The position numbers and the translations under genes were made by a program. A stretch of DNA of 39,534 nt from Paludibacteraceae bacterium (GTDB lineage Bacteria > Bacteroidota > Bacteroidia > Bacteroidales > Paludibacteraceae). The stretch covers positions 1 to 39,534 of the forward strand of contig JAEDGZ010000023.1 in the NCBI GenBank assembly GCA_016297215.1. The letters run 5' to 3'. Shown piece by piece: positions 30,676-39,467 of this stretch. Below the pieces are notes generated by a model. The model worked only from the letters and a program-made list of their open reading frames with translations. It searched no databases and had not been told where the DNA came from. The stretch's first letter is position 1. Each line of letters opens with the position of its first letter.

Positions 30676-31053
30676 TCAGCCGATTAGTTTCTCGTAGCCG
30701 GCAGCGTCAAGGAGGTTGTCAAGTTCAGCGGGATCATTGACAGTGATTTTCACCATCCAACCTTCGCCGTAGGGGTCATTGTTAACGAGTTCGGGTTGGT
30801 CATTAAGGGCTTCATTGAACTCAAGCACCTCACCCGAAACGGGCATGTTGAGGTCAGAAACGGTCTTCACTGCCTCTACCGAGCCAAAGACTTCACCTTG
30901 CGCAACAGTTTCGCCTACGGTGTTAACATCTACGAAAACGATTTCGCCCAATTCGGACTGAGCATAGTCGGTGATACCGACAAAGGCTTCGTTGCCTTCT
31001 ACACGAATCCATTCGTGTTCGCTGGTGTAGCGGAGATTAGCGGGAGTGTTCAT
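30676..31053 (-). CDS. gcvH: Glycine cleavage system H protein
   Basis: A 125-residue lipoyl carrier protein. The lipoylation site is K63 in GSVEAVKTVSDL, and the flanking sequences EHEWIRVEG and GITDYAQSELGEIVFV are family hallmarks. It shuttles the aminomethyl group between the P, T and L proteins. None of those genes is nearby; gcvH follows gldJ by 56 bp instead, which is a context seen for single gcvH genes in this phylum. Confidence 0.97.
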   Translation of the reverse strand: MNTPANLRYTSEHEWIRVEGNEAFVGITDYAQSELGEIVFVDVNTVGETVAQGEVFGSVEAVKTVSDLNMPVSGEVLEFNEALNDQPELVNNDPYGEGWMVKITVNDPAELDNLLDAAGYEKLIG

Positions 31054-31109
31054 ATATTTGACAATTTGACAATTTACTATTGGACAATTATAGACACCTG
31101 CGTATTCGA

Positions 31110-32702
31110 TTATTTAGCAGAAATAGATGGTATCTGGTCGCCAAGAGTGGACATAGCACAGCGGAAACCGATGGTGCTTGAGCATTTGTCTTGGTCGAGG
31201 AATCGACGTGAAGAGGGGTTGATCCAGTAGATGCGGTCGTTCCATGACCCACCTTTGTAAACGCGGCTCTTGTCGGAGATGCGCGGTGCGAGGATATCTG
31301 TGGGGTCGATTTTGGGGTTTTCTACGCCGGTAGTGTCAAGAGGGAAGTCGGTACGGATAGTTGAAGCAAAGTCGCCATCTTTCACATTACGGCGGTCGTC
31401 GGATGCTTTATATTCGACCTTGATGCAACCAAGCGAGTCAATTTCAAAACCGCCATCTTCACCTCTGACGGGTGTGGTGTAGATATTACCACGGAAGGAG
31501 TTGTATTCGGTGAGTTCTTGGAAAGATGTTTCACGGTAAACATCGAGTACCCATTCGTTGACGTTACCCGCCATATTATAGAGTCCGAAGTCATTAGGAG
31601 CAAAAGCGTCCACAGGTGCAGTGATGGTATAAGCATCGTTGAGTCCTCCACTGACACCCATCATATCGCCTCGTCCACGGATGAAGTTGGCTTGCAGTTG
31701 CCCTGCTACTCTCGAAGAGATATCACGTGGGTGGTAGCCGGACCAGGGATAAACCTTTCCTTCGATGGTCAGTCCGTCTTCTCCGGCAACGGGTGCGAAG
31801 GCAGCGAACTCCCATTCAGCCTCGGTGGGCAAGCGGTAGCCGGTAACAAGGATACCATCAGCGCGGGTTACTTTGCGAGTGTTGCCATGAGAGTCAAGTT
31901 TTGGTTTTTTCCCATATTCGGGGTTGTAAGAAACATCTTCGAGGTATTTATCGGTGTTGAAGACGAACTTGTCGCGTATCCACTCGTAGGGCACTCGGTA
32001 GTAGGTAACGGTTTGTTCGGGGTCTTCAGGGCTGACTTCTTCGTAGGAGTCCATAGTGTAACCCGTCATCGTTTCCCACTCGTCTTTGGCTCCTTCATCT
32101 TCTATGGGTTCGAGTTGGTAGAAAGGTGGTATATTGATAGCTCCGCAAGCGATGAGCGCTTTCTCGTTGACACGGTCGGTACGCCATTGACAATAGGTCA
32201 TAGCTTGTTCCCAAGTAACACCAACGATGGGATAGAAAGAGAAAGCGGGGTGCGTGAAATAGTTGACTTCATAGGGGTCGTTATACGCCAAGTCCTCACG
32301 CCAAACAGTGTGGTCGGGCTGCGCGCGTTGCACGAGTTCGGGTGCAGTTGCCCCGAAGACGGTTTCGAGCCAATGAAGATATTCGTTCCAGTTAAGGTTT
32401 GTGATTTCGTACTTATCCATATAGAACGAGTTGACGGTAACCGTTCTGGTGGGGTTATTACGTGGCATAGTAATGAATTCGTCCTTTTCTCCCAGCGTGA
32501 AAGTACCACCTTGGATAGGCACCATACCCGTCGGATTTACGTTCCCTACGCCCTCTTGCGCTTGGAAGTTGGTTGTGGCTTCATCGTAATAGTTCCAGCC
32601 CGTGGTGTTGGAAGTTTTGGTGTTAAGTTCTCGTTTGTTGCCGCAAGCAGCGAGTACCAAAACCGCGGGTACCAACAATAGATATTGAATTGTTTTGCTC
32701 AT
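31110..32702 (-). CDS. gldJ: GldJ-type lipoprotein, type IX secretion/gliding
   Basis: A 530-residue lipoprotein with signal peptide and lipobox LAAC (C20). It has a formylglycine-generating-enzyme-like (sulfatase-modifying factor) fold: MVPIQGGTFTLGE, MDKYEITNLNWNEYLHWL, YRLPTEAEWEFAA, FGLYNMAGNVNEWVLDVY and a C-terminal GGSWNDRIYW with STIGFRCAM. The active-site cysteines of true FGE enzymes are not expected to function here. The leader TGWNYYDEAT favours GldJ over GldK/PorK, as does the length. It forms part of the type IX machinery in the outer envelope and stabilises GldK in gliding relatives. Confidence 0.85.
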   Translation of the reverse strand: MSKTIQYLLLVPAVLVLAACGNKRELNTKTSNTTGWNYYDEATTNFQAQEGVGNVNPTGMVPIQGGTFTLGEKDEFITMPRNNPTRTVTVNSFYMDKYEITNLNWNEYLHWLETVFGATAPELVQRAQPDHTVWREDLAYNDPYEVNYFTHPAFSFYPIVGVTWEQAMTYCQWRTDRVNEKALIACGAINIPPFYQLEPIEDEGAKDEWETMTGYTMDSYEEVSPEDPEQTVTYYRVPYEWIRDKFVFNTDKYLEDVSYNPEYGKKPKLDSHGNTRKVTRADGILVTGYRLPTEAEWEFAAFAPVAGEDGLTIEGKVYPWSGYHPRDISSRVAGQLQANFIRGRGDMMGVSGGLNDAYTITAPVDAFAPNDFGLYNMAGNVNEWVLDVYRETSFQELTEYNSFRGNIYTTPVRGEDGGFEIDSLGCIKVEYKASDDRRNVKDGDFASTIRTDFPLDTTGVENPKIDPTDILAPRISDKSRVYKGGSWNDRIYWINPSSRRFLDQDKCSSTIGFRCAMSTLGDQIPSISAK

Positions 32703-32742
32703 AAATATAAGGTATAAATAGAGAGTTCTGAAATTCAGGGCG

Positions 32743-32774
32743 CAAAGTTACGACATTTTTTTGATATGTGCAAG
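32743..32774 (-). promoter_or_regulatory. Promoter of gldJ-gcvH
   Basis: On the minus strand CTTG (32774-32771), a 20-nt spacer and TAACTTTG (32750-32743), 40 bp upstream of the gldJ ATG. It is divergent from the promoter at 32821-32852. Confidence 0.75.
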
Positions 32775-32820
32775 AAAAAAGGCGATATTTTTCAATTTTT
32801 GGTGAAATTATGGCATAAGT

Positions 32821-32852
32821 CTTGCATATATCATGGAAAAGTTGTATCTTTG
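32821..32852 (+). promoter_or_regulatory. Promoter of the plus-strand gene series
   Basis: CTTG (32821-32824), a 20-nt spacer and TATCTTTG (32845-32852). The leader to the ATG at 32953 is about 90 nt and contains a run of TTTnTGTGGTTT and AGTTTyrCAT-like repeats. Confidence 0.75.
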
Positions 32853-32952
32853 CGCCCTATTTGTGTGGTTTCCGATAGTTTTACATAGTTTCGCATGGTT
32901 TTCTGTGGTTTACGGCACAACATAACAACAAAGGCAATAAATTGTACAGCAT

Positions 32953-33510
32953 ATGATATACAAAATTACTTTTTCTTGTGAAGAGGGCGACCCGAAGTTT
33001 CGTCGGGTGTTTGAGGCGGACAGCGAAGCCACGTTTTTGGATTTGCATAAAGCCATATTGGAAAGCGTGCACTATACGGACGACCAGATGACGTCGTTCT
33101 TCATGTGCAACGACGAGTGGGAGAAGGGTCAGGAGGTAACGCTGATACCGATGGATTCCAACTTCGAGTACGACAACATGGTGATGGAGGAGACGCGGCT
33201 GAGCGACCTGCTGACGGAGCAGGGGCAGCGGCTGATATACGTCTTTGACCCGATGTTCGAGCGCTATTTCTTCGGTTCACTCAAAGAGATGCGGGCAGGG
33301 AGCATGGACGGCGTGAAGTGCGTGGAGAGCAGCGGTCGTGCGCCGAAGCAGTTGAAGGCAGAAGATGACCTGCCGCTGATGACGAGCAAAGGCGGCAAGG
33401 GCGATTTGGACTTGGACGATGACTTTTACGGCGGCAGCCAGTATGACACGAGCGACATTGACATGGAAGGCTTCCAAGATGTGTCGTTTGAGGACGGGTC
33501 GATGTTTTAG
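32953..33510 (+). CDS. pRiA4b ORF-3-like (IS1096 TnpR-like) family protein
   Basis: A 185-residue protein whose first 120 residues match the pRiA4b ORF-3-like fold: YKITFSCEEGDPKFRRVFE, then TFLDLHKAILES, YTDDQMTSFFMCNDEWEKG, TRLSDLLTEQGQRLIYVFD. The C-terminus is acidic and low in complexity (DLDLDDDF). Despite the family name there is no transposon here, and in this phylum it is a stable chromosomal gene of unknown role. It precedes miaA by 50 bp. Confidence 0.82.
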   Translation: MIYKITFSCEEGDPKFRRVFEADSEATFLDLHKAILESVHYTDDQMTSFFMCNDEWEKGQEVTLIPMDSNFEYDNMVMEETRLSDLLTEQGQRLIYVFDPMFERYFFGSLKEMRAGSMDGVKCVESSGRAPKQLKAEDDLPLMTSKGGKGDLDLDDDFYGGSQYDTSDIDMEGFQDVSFEDGSMF

Positions 33511-33526
33511 CAGGAGACCCTCCCGA

Positions 33527-33542
33527 CCTCCCTTAAGGGAGG
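33527..33542. repeat. Perfect 16-bp palindrome between genes
   Basis: CCTCCCTTAAGGGAGG lies in the 50-bp gap before miaA. Its style matches the GC-rich palindromic repeats in tsaB and in the glycogen synthase gene. Confidence 0.75.
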
Positions 33543-33560
33543 AGTTGAACGAGAAGACCA

Positions 33561-34463
33561 GTGAAGACGTTGTTGGTGATAGTGGGACCTACGGGTGTGG
33601 GGAAGACCGAGGTGAGCCTGCGGGTGGCAGAGGCGTTGGGATGCCCGATAGTGAATGCCGACTCGCGGCAGGTGTATCGGGAGATACCGATAGGTACGGC
33701 GGCACCCACGGCGGAGGAGATGGCGAGGGTGAAACATTACTTCGTGGGCTGCAAGTCGGTGGCGGAGGACTACAACGCGGGGCAGTATGAGCGCGATGTG
33801 ATGGCGCTGCTGACGAGGCTGTTTGCGGAGCATGAGACGGTGGTGCTGACGGGCGGGTCGATGCTGTATGTGGACGCCGTGTGCAAGGGGTTGGATGAGA
33901 TTCCGGCGGTGTCGGCGGAGGTGCAGCAGCAGGTGCGCGGACGGTATGCCGAGGAAGGGCTGGCGTGGCTGCAACAAGAGGTGCCGCGGACAGACCCCGC
34001 GTATTGGGAGACGGTGGATAGGCAGAACCCGCAGCGGTTGATACACTGCTTGGAAGTGAGTCTGCAAGCGGGCGTGCCCTATTCCACACTGCGGAAAGGT
34101 GCGGCGAAAGCACGGGACTTTCGGATTGTGAAGGTGGGGCTGACCCGACCGCGGGCTGAACTATATGAGCGTATCAATAGGCGCGTGGAGCAGATGATGG
34201 CGGCGGGGATGGAAGAAGAGGCGCGGACGGTGTATGCGTATAGGCGTTGCAATAGTTTGCAGACTGTGGGGTATCGGGAGTTGTTCGCCTACATGGACGG
34301 CGAGTATGACCGAGCGCGGGCGGTGGAACTGATACAGCAGAACTCGCGGCACTACGCCAAACGGCAACTGACATGGTTCCGACGCGACGCGGAGATACGC
34401 TGGATTGACCTGAGCGAGGAGCCGGACGCGGCGGGGAAGATACGAGAAATGGTATTGCAATAA
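33561..34463 (+). CDS. miaA: tRNA dimethylallyltransferase
   Basis: A 300-residue enzyme that adds the isopentenyl group to A37 of tRNAs reading UNN codons. Motifs: P-loop VGPTGVGKTE (8-17), NADSRQVYREIPIGT, LTGGSMLYVDAVCKGLDEIP, and LQTVGYRELFAYMDG near 235. The C-terminal QLTWFRRD segment is typical. Full length. Start ATG at 33561. Confidence 0.97.
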   Translation: MKTLLVIVGPTGVGKTEVSLRVAEALGCPIVNADSRQVYREIPIGTAAPTAEEMARVKHYFVGCKSVAEDYNAGQYERDVMALLTRLFAEHETVVLTGGSMLYVDAVCKGLDEIPAVSAEVQQQVRGRYAEEGLAWLQQEVPRTDPAYWETVDRQNPQRLIHCLEVSLQAGVPYSTLRKGAAKARDFRIVKVGLTRPRAELYERINRRVEQMMAAGMEEEARTVYAYRRCNSLQTVGYRELFAYMDGEYDRARAVELIQQNSRHYAKRQLTWFRRDAEIRWIDLSEEPDAAGKIREMVLQ

Positions 34464-34476
34464 GGAAAAGAAAAAT

Positions 34477-35511
34477 ATGAAACAATGGAAATTTAGTATA
34501 GTATTGTTTGCGCTGTGCGCGTTGGCGGCTTGCGATAAGACGACGGTGGATTTCTCCTACTCGCCTACGGAGCCTCGTGCGGGGCAGTCGGTGCGGTTCA
34601 GCAACTCGTCTTCTGACGGCGAGGAGTGGGCATGGAGTTTCGGCGACGGCAGCACCTCGGAGTCGAAATCGCCATCGCATACCTACAAGCGGCCCGGCAC
34701 GTACACGGTAACCTTGCAGGTGGACAAGAAGAAATCGCTGACTCGGGTGAAGAGTATCACGGTGTACGACACGGTGCCTACGTTCTCCTGCTCCGATTCG
34801 GTGCCGACGATTTTTCGGGATGTTACCTTCAAGGCGCTGGTGTACAACCCCTACAACTACCCTATCACTTACCAATGGGACGTGATGTCCAACACGTTGT
34901 ATATGCCCGTGTCGGAGAGCAACACCGCGGCTACCTACACCCTCTATTTCGCGCAGGCGGCAGAGAACGTGGGTGTCCGACTGACGATGACGATAAACGG
35001 CGAGGAAACGGTGGTGGAGAAGGTATTTGCCGTGAAGGACACGACGGCGACGCAGGTGTTGATGCGGACGGCGGGTGGCGACTACGGGCAGCGTATCTTT
35101 GCCGGCAACCGTTTTGAGGTGGAGATGCATGCGGGAGATACAGAGGCGAAGGCTTTGCTGGACGCAGTGCAGGATACGATGCAGGTGTTTAATAATCAGA
35201 CGTTTACGGTGAGTATGTTGCGCGCTTTGATACCCGATATTGAGGGCTTCTGTATTGCGAACCGCAAACTGTACTACCGCGCCAACGGGCTCTATGTGTC
35301 GCACATAGACGGCACGCAGGCGGTGCAGATAGAGGCGCAGCCGACGCAGGCGCTAACGATAGATGTGGCAGATAACAGGCTGTATTGGGCAGTGGCGGAC
35401 AGCGTGCGCTATATGCCGTTGGTGGGCGCGGACAACAATCGGTTTACCACCGTGCCGACGACGCTCAACACCTTGCAGGGCGTAGAAAAAATTACCATAA
35501 GAAACAAATAA
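34477..35511 (+). CDS. PKD-domain lipoprotein
   Basis: A 344-residue protein with signal peptide and lipobox LAAC (C19). A single PKD domain spans about 25-95 (FSYSPTEPRAGQSVRFSNSS, then WSFGDGSTSESKSPSHTYKRPG with the WxFGDG signature). The rest is beta-rich; the last third (YYRANGLYVSHIDGTQAV and RLYWAVADSVRYM) resembles repeats of a small propeller. PKD domains mediate surface protein contacts. No C-terminal type IX sorting domain is obvious. It follows miaA by 13 bp. Confidence 0.85.
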   Translation: MKQWKFSIVLFALCALAACDKTTVDFSYSPTEPRAGQSVRFSNSSSDGEEWAWSFGDGSTSESKSPSHTYKRPGTYTVTLQVDKKKSLTRVKSITVYDTVPTFSCSDSVPTIFRDVTFKALVYNPYNYPITYQWDVMSNTLYMPVSESNTAATYTLYFAQAAENVGVRLTMTINGEETVVEKVFAVKDTTATQVLMRTAGGDYGQRIFAGNRFEVEMHAGDTEAKALLDAVQDTMQVFNNQTFTVSMLRALIPDIEGFCIANRKLYYRANGLYVSHIDGTQAVQIEAQPTQALTIDVADNRLYWAVADSVRYMPLVGADNNRFTTVPTTLNTLQGVEKITIRNK

Positions 35512-35532
35512 TTCACCAACATTATTCGCATA

Positions 35533-37254
35533 ATGCTTTCTCCGGACTATATCTTCGAGACCAGTTGGGAGGTGTGCAATCGAGTAGGCGGGATTTATGC
35601 CGTGTTATCCACTCGCGCAGCCTCCATGCAAAAAGAACACCCCGACAAAGTTATTTTCTTCGGCCCCGACTTCGGGGCACATTCCGACCATTTCTTTCGT
35701 GAAGACGCTTCGTTGCTTCCGACGTGGGCAGCCCGCTTCCGCAAGGAGCATGCCGATATCCCCGTGCGCGTGGGGCGCTGGACGGTGCCCGGCGAGCCGA
35801 TGGCGGTCTTGCTGCGGGCGGACGCGCTGTGGGCGCAAAAGGATAGTATCTACGCTTGGGCGTGGGAGAACTTCCACGTGCAGAGCCATGCCGCTTACGG
35901 CGACTACGACGAGTCGTCGCTGTTCGGCTATGCGGCGGGTATGACGATGGCGAGCCTGTATGACTATCTGGCAGAGACGGCGCCGAAGGTGGTGCCCGCT
36001 GCGAAAAAGACGAAATCTTCCGCGGGCGAGACGCCCGCGTCCCCAGTGACAATGCATGCTATGGTACGGCCTGGAGACCGCACCTCCGTTACCGCGGAGA
36101 AAATTAAGGGGTCAATAGGAGAGCCCCGCCCCCTACCCCCCTCCCCGCAAGCGGGGCGGGGGAGTTCGCCCGCATCCCCAGTGGCAACGAAAAGTACGCT
36201 GAAAGTGGTGGCGCATGCCAACGAGTGGCAGACGGCATTCATGGTCTTCTACCTGCACTATTTCCGTCCGCAGATAGGCACACTTTTCACCACGCATGCC
36301 ACCTCTATCGGGCGGTCTATCGCGGGCAACGGCAAACCGCTCTACGACTATTTCGAGCACTACAACGGAGACCAGATGGCGGAGGAACTGAACATGGTCA
36401 GCAAGCACTCTGCCGAGAAGCAGGCGGCACATTTCGCCGACTGCTTCACCACGGTGAGCGACCTGACGGCACGCGAGTGCAAGCAGTTGCTGGACAAGCC
36501 CGTGGACATCGTTACGCCCAATGGGTTTGAGCCCAACTTTGTGCCGAAAGGGAAGGCGTTCGACGGTCGTCGCCATGCTGCCCGCGAGGCGCTGACGCAG
36601 GTGGCGGAGCAGCAGTTGGGCGGCGTGGTGCCGAAAGACGCAATGTATATCTGCATTGCGGGCAGACAGGAGTGGAAGAACAAGGGTATAGATGTGTTCC
36701 TACACTCGATGGAGCGGCTGGGCGAGTTGCTGTACGACCGGCATATCAACCGCGAAATCATTGCGTTTGTGATGATACCTTACTTGGATAAACCCATCCG
36801 CCGTTTCGGCAAGGTGAGCGTTATCTTCGTGCCGTACTACCTGAACGGGCATGACCCGATGTTCGGCAAGTCGTACTACAACCTGCTTATCGGCATGGAC
36901 GCAACGGTATTCCCCTCCTACTACGAGCCGTGGGGCTACACGCCGCTGGAGTCGGTAGCATTCCATGTGCCCACCATCACCACGACGCTGGCGGGCTTCG
37001 GACTGTGGGCGCAAGAGGCGATGCCGGCGGAGGATACGCTGAGCGTAACCGTGATAGAGCGCAACGACAGCAACTACTACGACGTGGTGGACCAAGTGGC
37101 TCGCCAACTGGTGTATTTCGCGCAGTTGCCCTCCGAGGAGATGGAGCAAGTACGCAAGGCGGCTGCGGCGGTTGCCAAAAAAGCCGAGTGGCGCTACTTC
37201 TTCAAGTACTACCGACAGGCATACGACATCGCGCTGAAGGCGAAGAAGGCGTGA
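35533..37254 (+). CDS. Glycogen synthase, GT3 family
   Basis: A 573-residue retaining glucosyltransferase similar to eukaryotic glycogen synthase. Visible are PDYIFETSWEVCNRVGGIYAVLS at the N-terminus (nucleotide-sugar loop VGGIY), HATSIGRSIAGNGKPLYDY, VTPNGFEPNFVPKG, and the C-terminal YPSYYEPWGYTPLESVAF with the catalytic E-x7-E pattern. Residues about 155-225 are an insertion of palindromic repeat DNA (AKKTKSSAGETPASPV through SSPASPVATKS) between MASLYDYL and KVVAHANEW, where related enzymes have about four residues. The frame is preserved, so the protein is probably still made. About 70 residues longer than expected at this point. Confidence 0.92.
   Translation: MLSPDYIFETSWEVCNRVGGIYAVLSTRAASMQKEHPDKVIFFGPDFGAHSDHFFREDASLLPTWAARFRKEHADIPVRVGRWTVPGEPMAVLLRADALWAQKDSIYAWAWENFHVQSHAAYGDYDESSLFGYAAGMTMASLYDYLAETAPKVVPAAKKTKSSAGETPASPVTMHAMVRPGDRTSVTAEKIKGSIGEPRPLPPSPQAGRGSSPASPVATKSTLKVVAHANEWQTAFMVFYLHYFRPQIGTLFTTHATSIGRSIAGNGKPLYDYFEHYNGDQMAEELNMVSKHSAEKQAAHFADCFTTVSDLTARECKQLLDKPVDIVTPNGFEPNFVPKGKAFDGRRHAAREALTQVAEQQLGGVVPKDAMYICIAGRQEWKNKGIDVFLHSMERLGELLYDRHINREIIAFVMIPYLDKPIRRFGKVSVIFVPYYLNGHDPMFGKSYYNLLIGMDATVFPSYYEPWGYTPLESVAFHVPTITTTLAGFGLWAQEAMPAEDTLSVTVIERNDSNYYDVVDQVARQLVYFAQLPSEEMEQVRKAAAAVAKKAEWRYFFKYYRQAYDIALKAKKA
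36021..36180. repeat. Palindromic repeats inside the glycogen synthase gene
   Basis: CGCGGGCG-AGA-CGCCCGCG (36021-36039) and CCCCGC-AA-GCGGGG (36143-36156) are perfect hairpins. Two diverged direct repeats flank the segment: GAGACGCCCGCGTCCCCAGT from 36029 and GAGTTCGCCCGCATCCCCAGT from 36162. The insert is translated in frame. Confidence 0.8.
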
Positions 37255-37462
37255 AAGCCCATGCGCAGAGTAATCGGAGGACTCTGAGTACTCTGAACAC
37301 ACCGATTGTAACGAACTACAGACTACTTCATATCCTCCGTAAGAATCCTATGAATCTCGCGAGCGGAGCGAGCAGGATAACACATAAACACCTTGCTGCG
37401 GGCTACGCCCTTGCAGAGATTGGGAAGGATTTTATTCGGAGCATTACTGACCACTGAATACT
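37255..37462. other. Intergenic stretch before parE
   Basis: No gene. It contains several short repeats: ACTCTGAGTACTCTGAACAC near 37280, a palindromic CTCGCGAGCGGAGCGAG (37357-37373) and CTGACCACTGA (37447-37457) directly before the parE ATG. No consensus promoter was found here. Confidence 0.5.
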
Positions 37463-39361
37463 ATGGAAGAATTGGAAAATACGAACCCTACCGCGTATGG
37501 CGATGAGAACATCATCCACTTGGATGACCGTGAGCATATCCGTCGCCGCCCGGGTATGTACATCGGCAAGTTAGGTGACGGAAGCCACTCCGATGACGGT
37601 ATCTATGTGCTTATCAAAGAGACCATCGACAACTCTATCGATGAGTACCGCATGGGCGAAGGTAAGGTGATAGAGGTTACCGTGCGCGACGAGCAGGTGC
37701 GTGTGCGCGACTACGGGCGCGGCATACCCTTGGGCAAGATGGTGGACGCCGTCTCGCTGCTGAACACTGGCGGCAAGTACGACACCAAAGCGTTTAAGAA
37801 GTCCGTGGGACTGAACGGCGTGGGTACGAAAGCGGTGAACGCGCTGTCGATGGACTTCACGGTGCAGTCGTTCCGCGAGGGCAAGACGCGCAAGGCGGTC
37901 TTCCACCAAGGGCATCTGGTGAGCGACACGGGGGTGGTGGACTATGACGGCAGCGAGAAGCGCGGCACGCTCATTGAGTTCACGCCCGACAGCAGCAAAG
38001 GGCTATTTGAGAACTACCATTTCCGAGATGACTATATCGAGGAGATGATGCGCAACTATGCGTATCTGAATGTCGGACTCACCCTGCTCTACAACGGGCG
38101 CAAGTACACGTCCAAGAACGGTTTGCTTGACCTGCTGACGGAGGACATGAGTGCCGACCCGCTCTATCCAATTATCCACCTGAAAGGGGAGGACATCGAG
38201 ATTGCGTTCACCCATACGAACCAATCCGGCGAGGAGTACTACTCGTTTGTGAACGGTCAGCACACCATCCAAGGAGGTACCCACCAAGCGGCTTATCGCG
38301 AGGCGATAGGGCGGACTATCAAGGAGTTTTTCAATAAGAATCAAGACCTTAGCGATATCCGCAACGGCGTGGTGGGCGCAATAGCCATCAACGTGGAGGA
38401 ACCGGTGTTCGAGAGTCAGACAAAGGTGAAGTTAGGCTCGAAAGACATGTCGCCCACGGGCGGGCTGTCGGTCAACAAGTTCGTCAACGACTTCATCAAA
38501 CTGCAACTCGACAACTACCTGCACAAGCACCCCGAGATAACGGAGGTGATGTTGCAGAAGATACAAGACTCGGAGAAAGAGCGCAAGGCGATAGCGGGCG
38601 TAACGAAGGCGGCGCGCGAGCGGGCGAAGAAGAACCAACTGAACAACCCGAAGTTGCGCGACTGTCAGGTGCATTACAACGACGCCAAGCCCGTGAAGTC
38701 GGCAAAAGACGCCGATGACGACTTGCGGCAGGAGAGCAGTATCTTCATCACGGAGGGTCTGTCGGCATCAGGCTCTATCACCAAGAGCCGCGATGTGCGC
38801 ACGCAGGCGGTGTTCTCATTGCGCGGAAAGCCGCTCAACTCCTACGGACTGAGCAAGTCGGTGGTGTACGAGAACGAGGAGTTCAACTGCCTGCAGTCGG
38901 CGCTAAATATAGAGGACGGACTGGATGAACTGCGCTACAACAAGGTGATTATCGCCACCGATGCCGATGTGGACGGCATGCATATCCGCCTGCTTATGCT
39001 CACGTTCTTCTTGCAGTTCTTCCCCGATTTGGTCAAGAAGGGGCATGTGTATATCCTGCAAACGCCGCTGTTCCGCGTGAAGGACAAGCAGGCGGTGCGC
39101 TACTGCTACTCCGAGGAGGAACGCCTGCAAGCCATCGCTGAGGCGAAGAATCCCGAGATTACCCGATTCAAAGGCTTGGGAGAGATAAGCCCCGATGAGT
39201 TCAAAGGCTTCATCGGCAAGGAGATACGCCTCGACCAAGTGATGCTCCGCAAGGAGGACGCCGTGGCAGACCTGCTGGCGTACTACATGGGTAAAAACAC
39301 AATAGAGCGTCAGAACTTCATCATAGATAACCTCGTGGTGGAGGAAGACGCGGTAGAGTAA
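37463..39361 (+). CDS. parE: DNA topoisomerase IV subunit B
   Basis: A 632-residue GHKL-type ATPase subunit. ATP-site motifs: KETIDNSIDE (E53, N57), VRDYGRGIP, and SVGLNGVGTKAVNAL with the ParE-type GLNGVG rather than the GyrB-type GLHGVG. The Toprim domain has TEGLSASGS near 432 and TDADVDGMHIRLL near 499. It decatenates chromosomes with ParA/ParC. The partner gene parC is not in the window and may follow further downstream. Confidence 0.93.
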   Translation: MEELENTNPTAYGDENIIHLDDREHIRRRPGMYIGKLGDGSHSDDGIYVLIKETIDNSIDEYRMGEGKVIEVTVRDEQVRVRDYGRGIPLGKMVDAVSLLNTGGKYDTKAFKKSVGLNGVGTKAVNALSMDFTVQSFREGKTRKAVFHQGHLVSDTGVVDYDGSEKRGTLIEFTPDSSKGLFENYHFRDDYIEEMMRNYAYLNVGLTLLYNGRKYTSKNGLLDLLTEDMSADPLYPIIHLKGEDIEIAFTHTNQSGEEYYSFVNGQHTIQGGTHQAAYREAIGRTIKEFFNKNQDLSDIRNGVVGAIAINVEEPVFESQTKVKLGSKDMSPTGGLSVNKFVNDFIKLQLDNYLHKHPEITEVMLQKIQDSEKERKAIAGVTKAARERAKKNQLNNPKLRDCQVHYNDAKPVKSAKDADDDLRQESSIFITEGLSASGSITKSRDVRTQAVFSLRGKPLNSYGLSKSVVYENEEFNCLQSALNIEDGLDELRYNKVIIATDADVDGMHIRLLMLTFFLQFFPDLVKKGHVYILQTPLFRVKDKQAVRYCYSEEERLQAIAEAKNPEITRFKGLGEISPDEFKGFIGKEIRLDQVMLRKEDAVADLLAYYMGKNTIERQNFIIDNLVVEEDAVE

Positions 39362-39464
39362 TTAGGAATTAAGAATTAAGAATTATGAGTGCCCATGCTC
39401 TGACCACTAATCACTGACCACTAATCACTGACCACTGACCACTGACCACTAACCACTAACCACA
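39362..39464. repeat. Tandem heptamer-type spacers after parE
   Basis: GGAATTAAGAATTAAGAATTA (39364-39384) is followed by repeated units of ACCACTAATCACTG and ACCACTG (39403-39464). Similar spacers occur at 11596-11630, 17136-17160 and 17842-17872. Confidence 0.8.
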
Positions 39465-39467
39465 GAT

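Noticed and set aside
32953..33510. Transposon resolvase, as the family name (IS1096 TnpR-like) suggests
   Set aside because: No recombinase catalytic motif and no transposon around it. The name is historical and the gene is in a core context.
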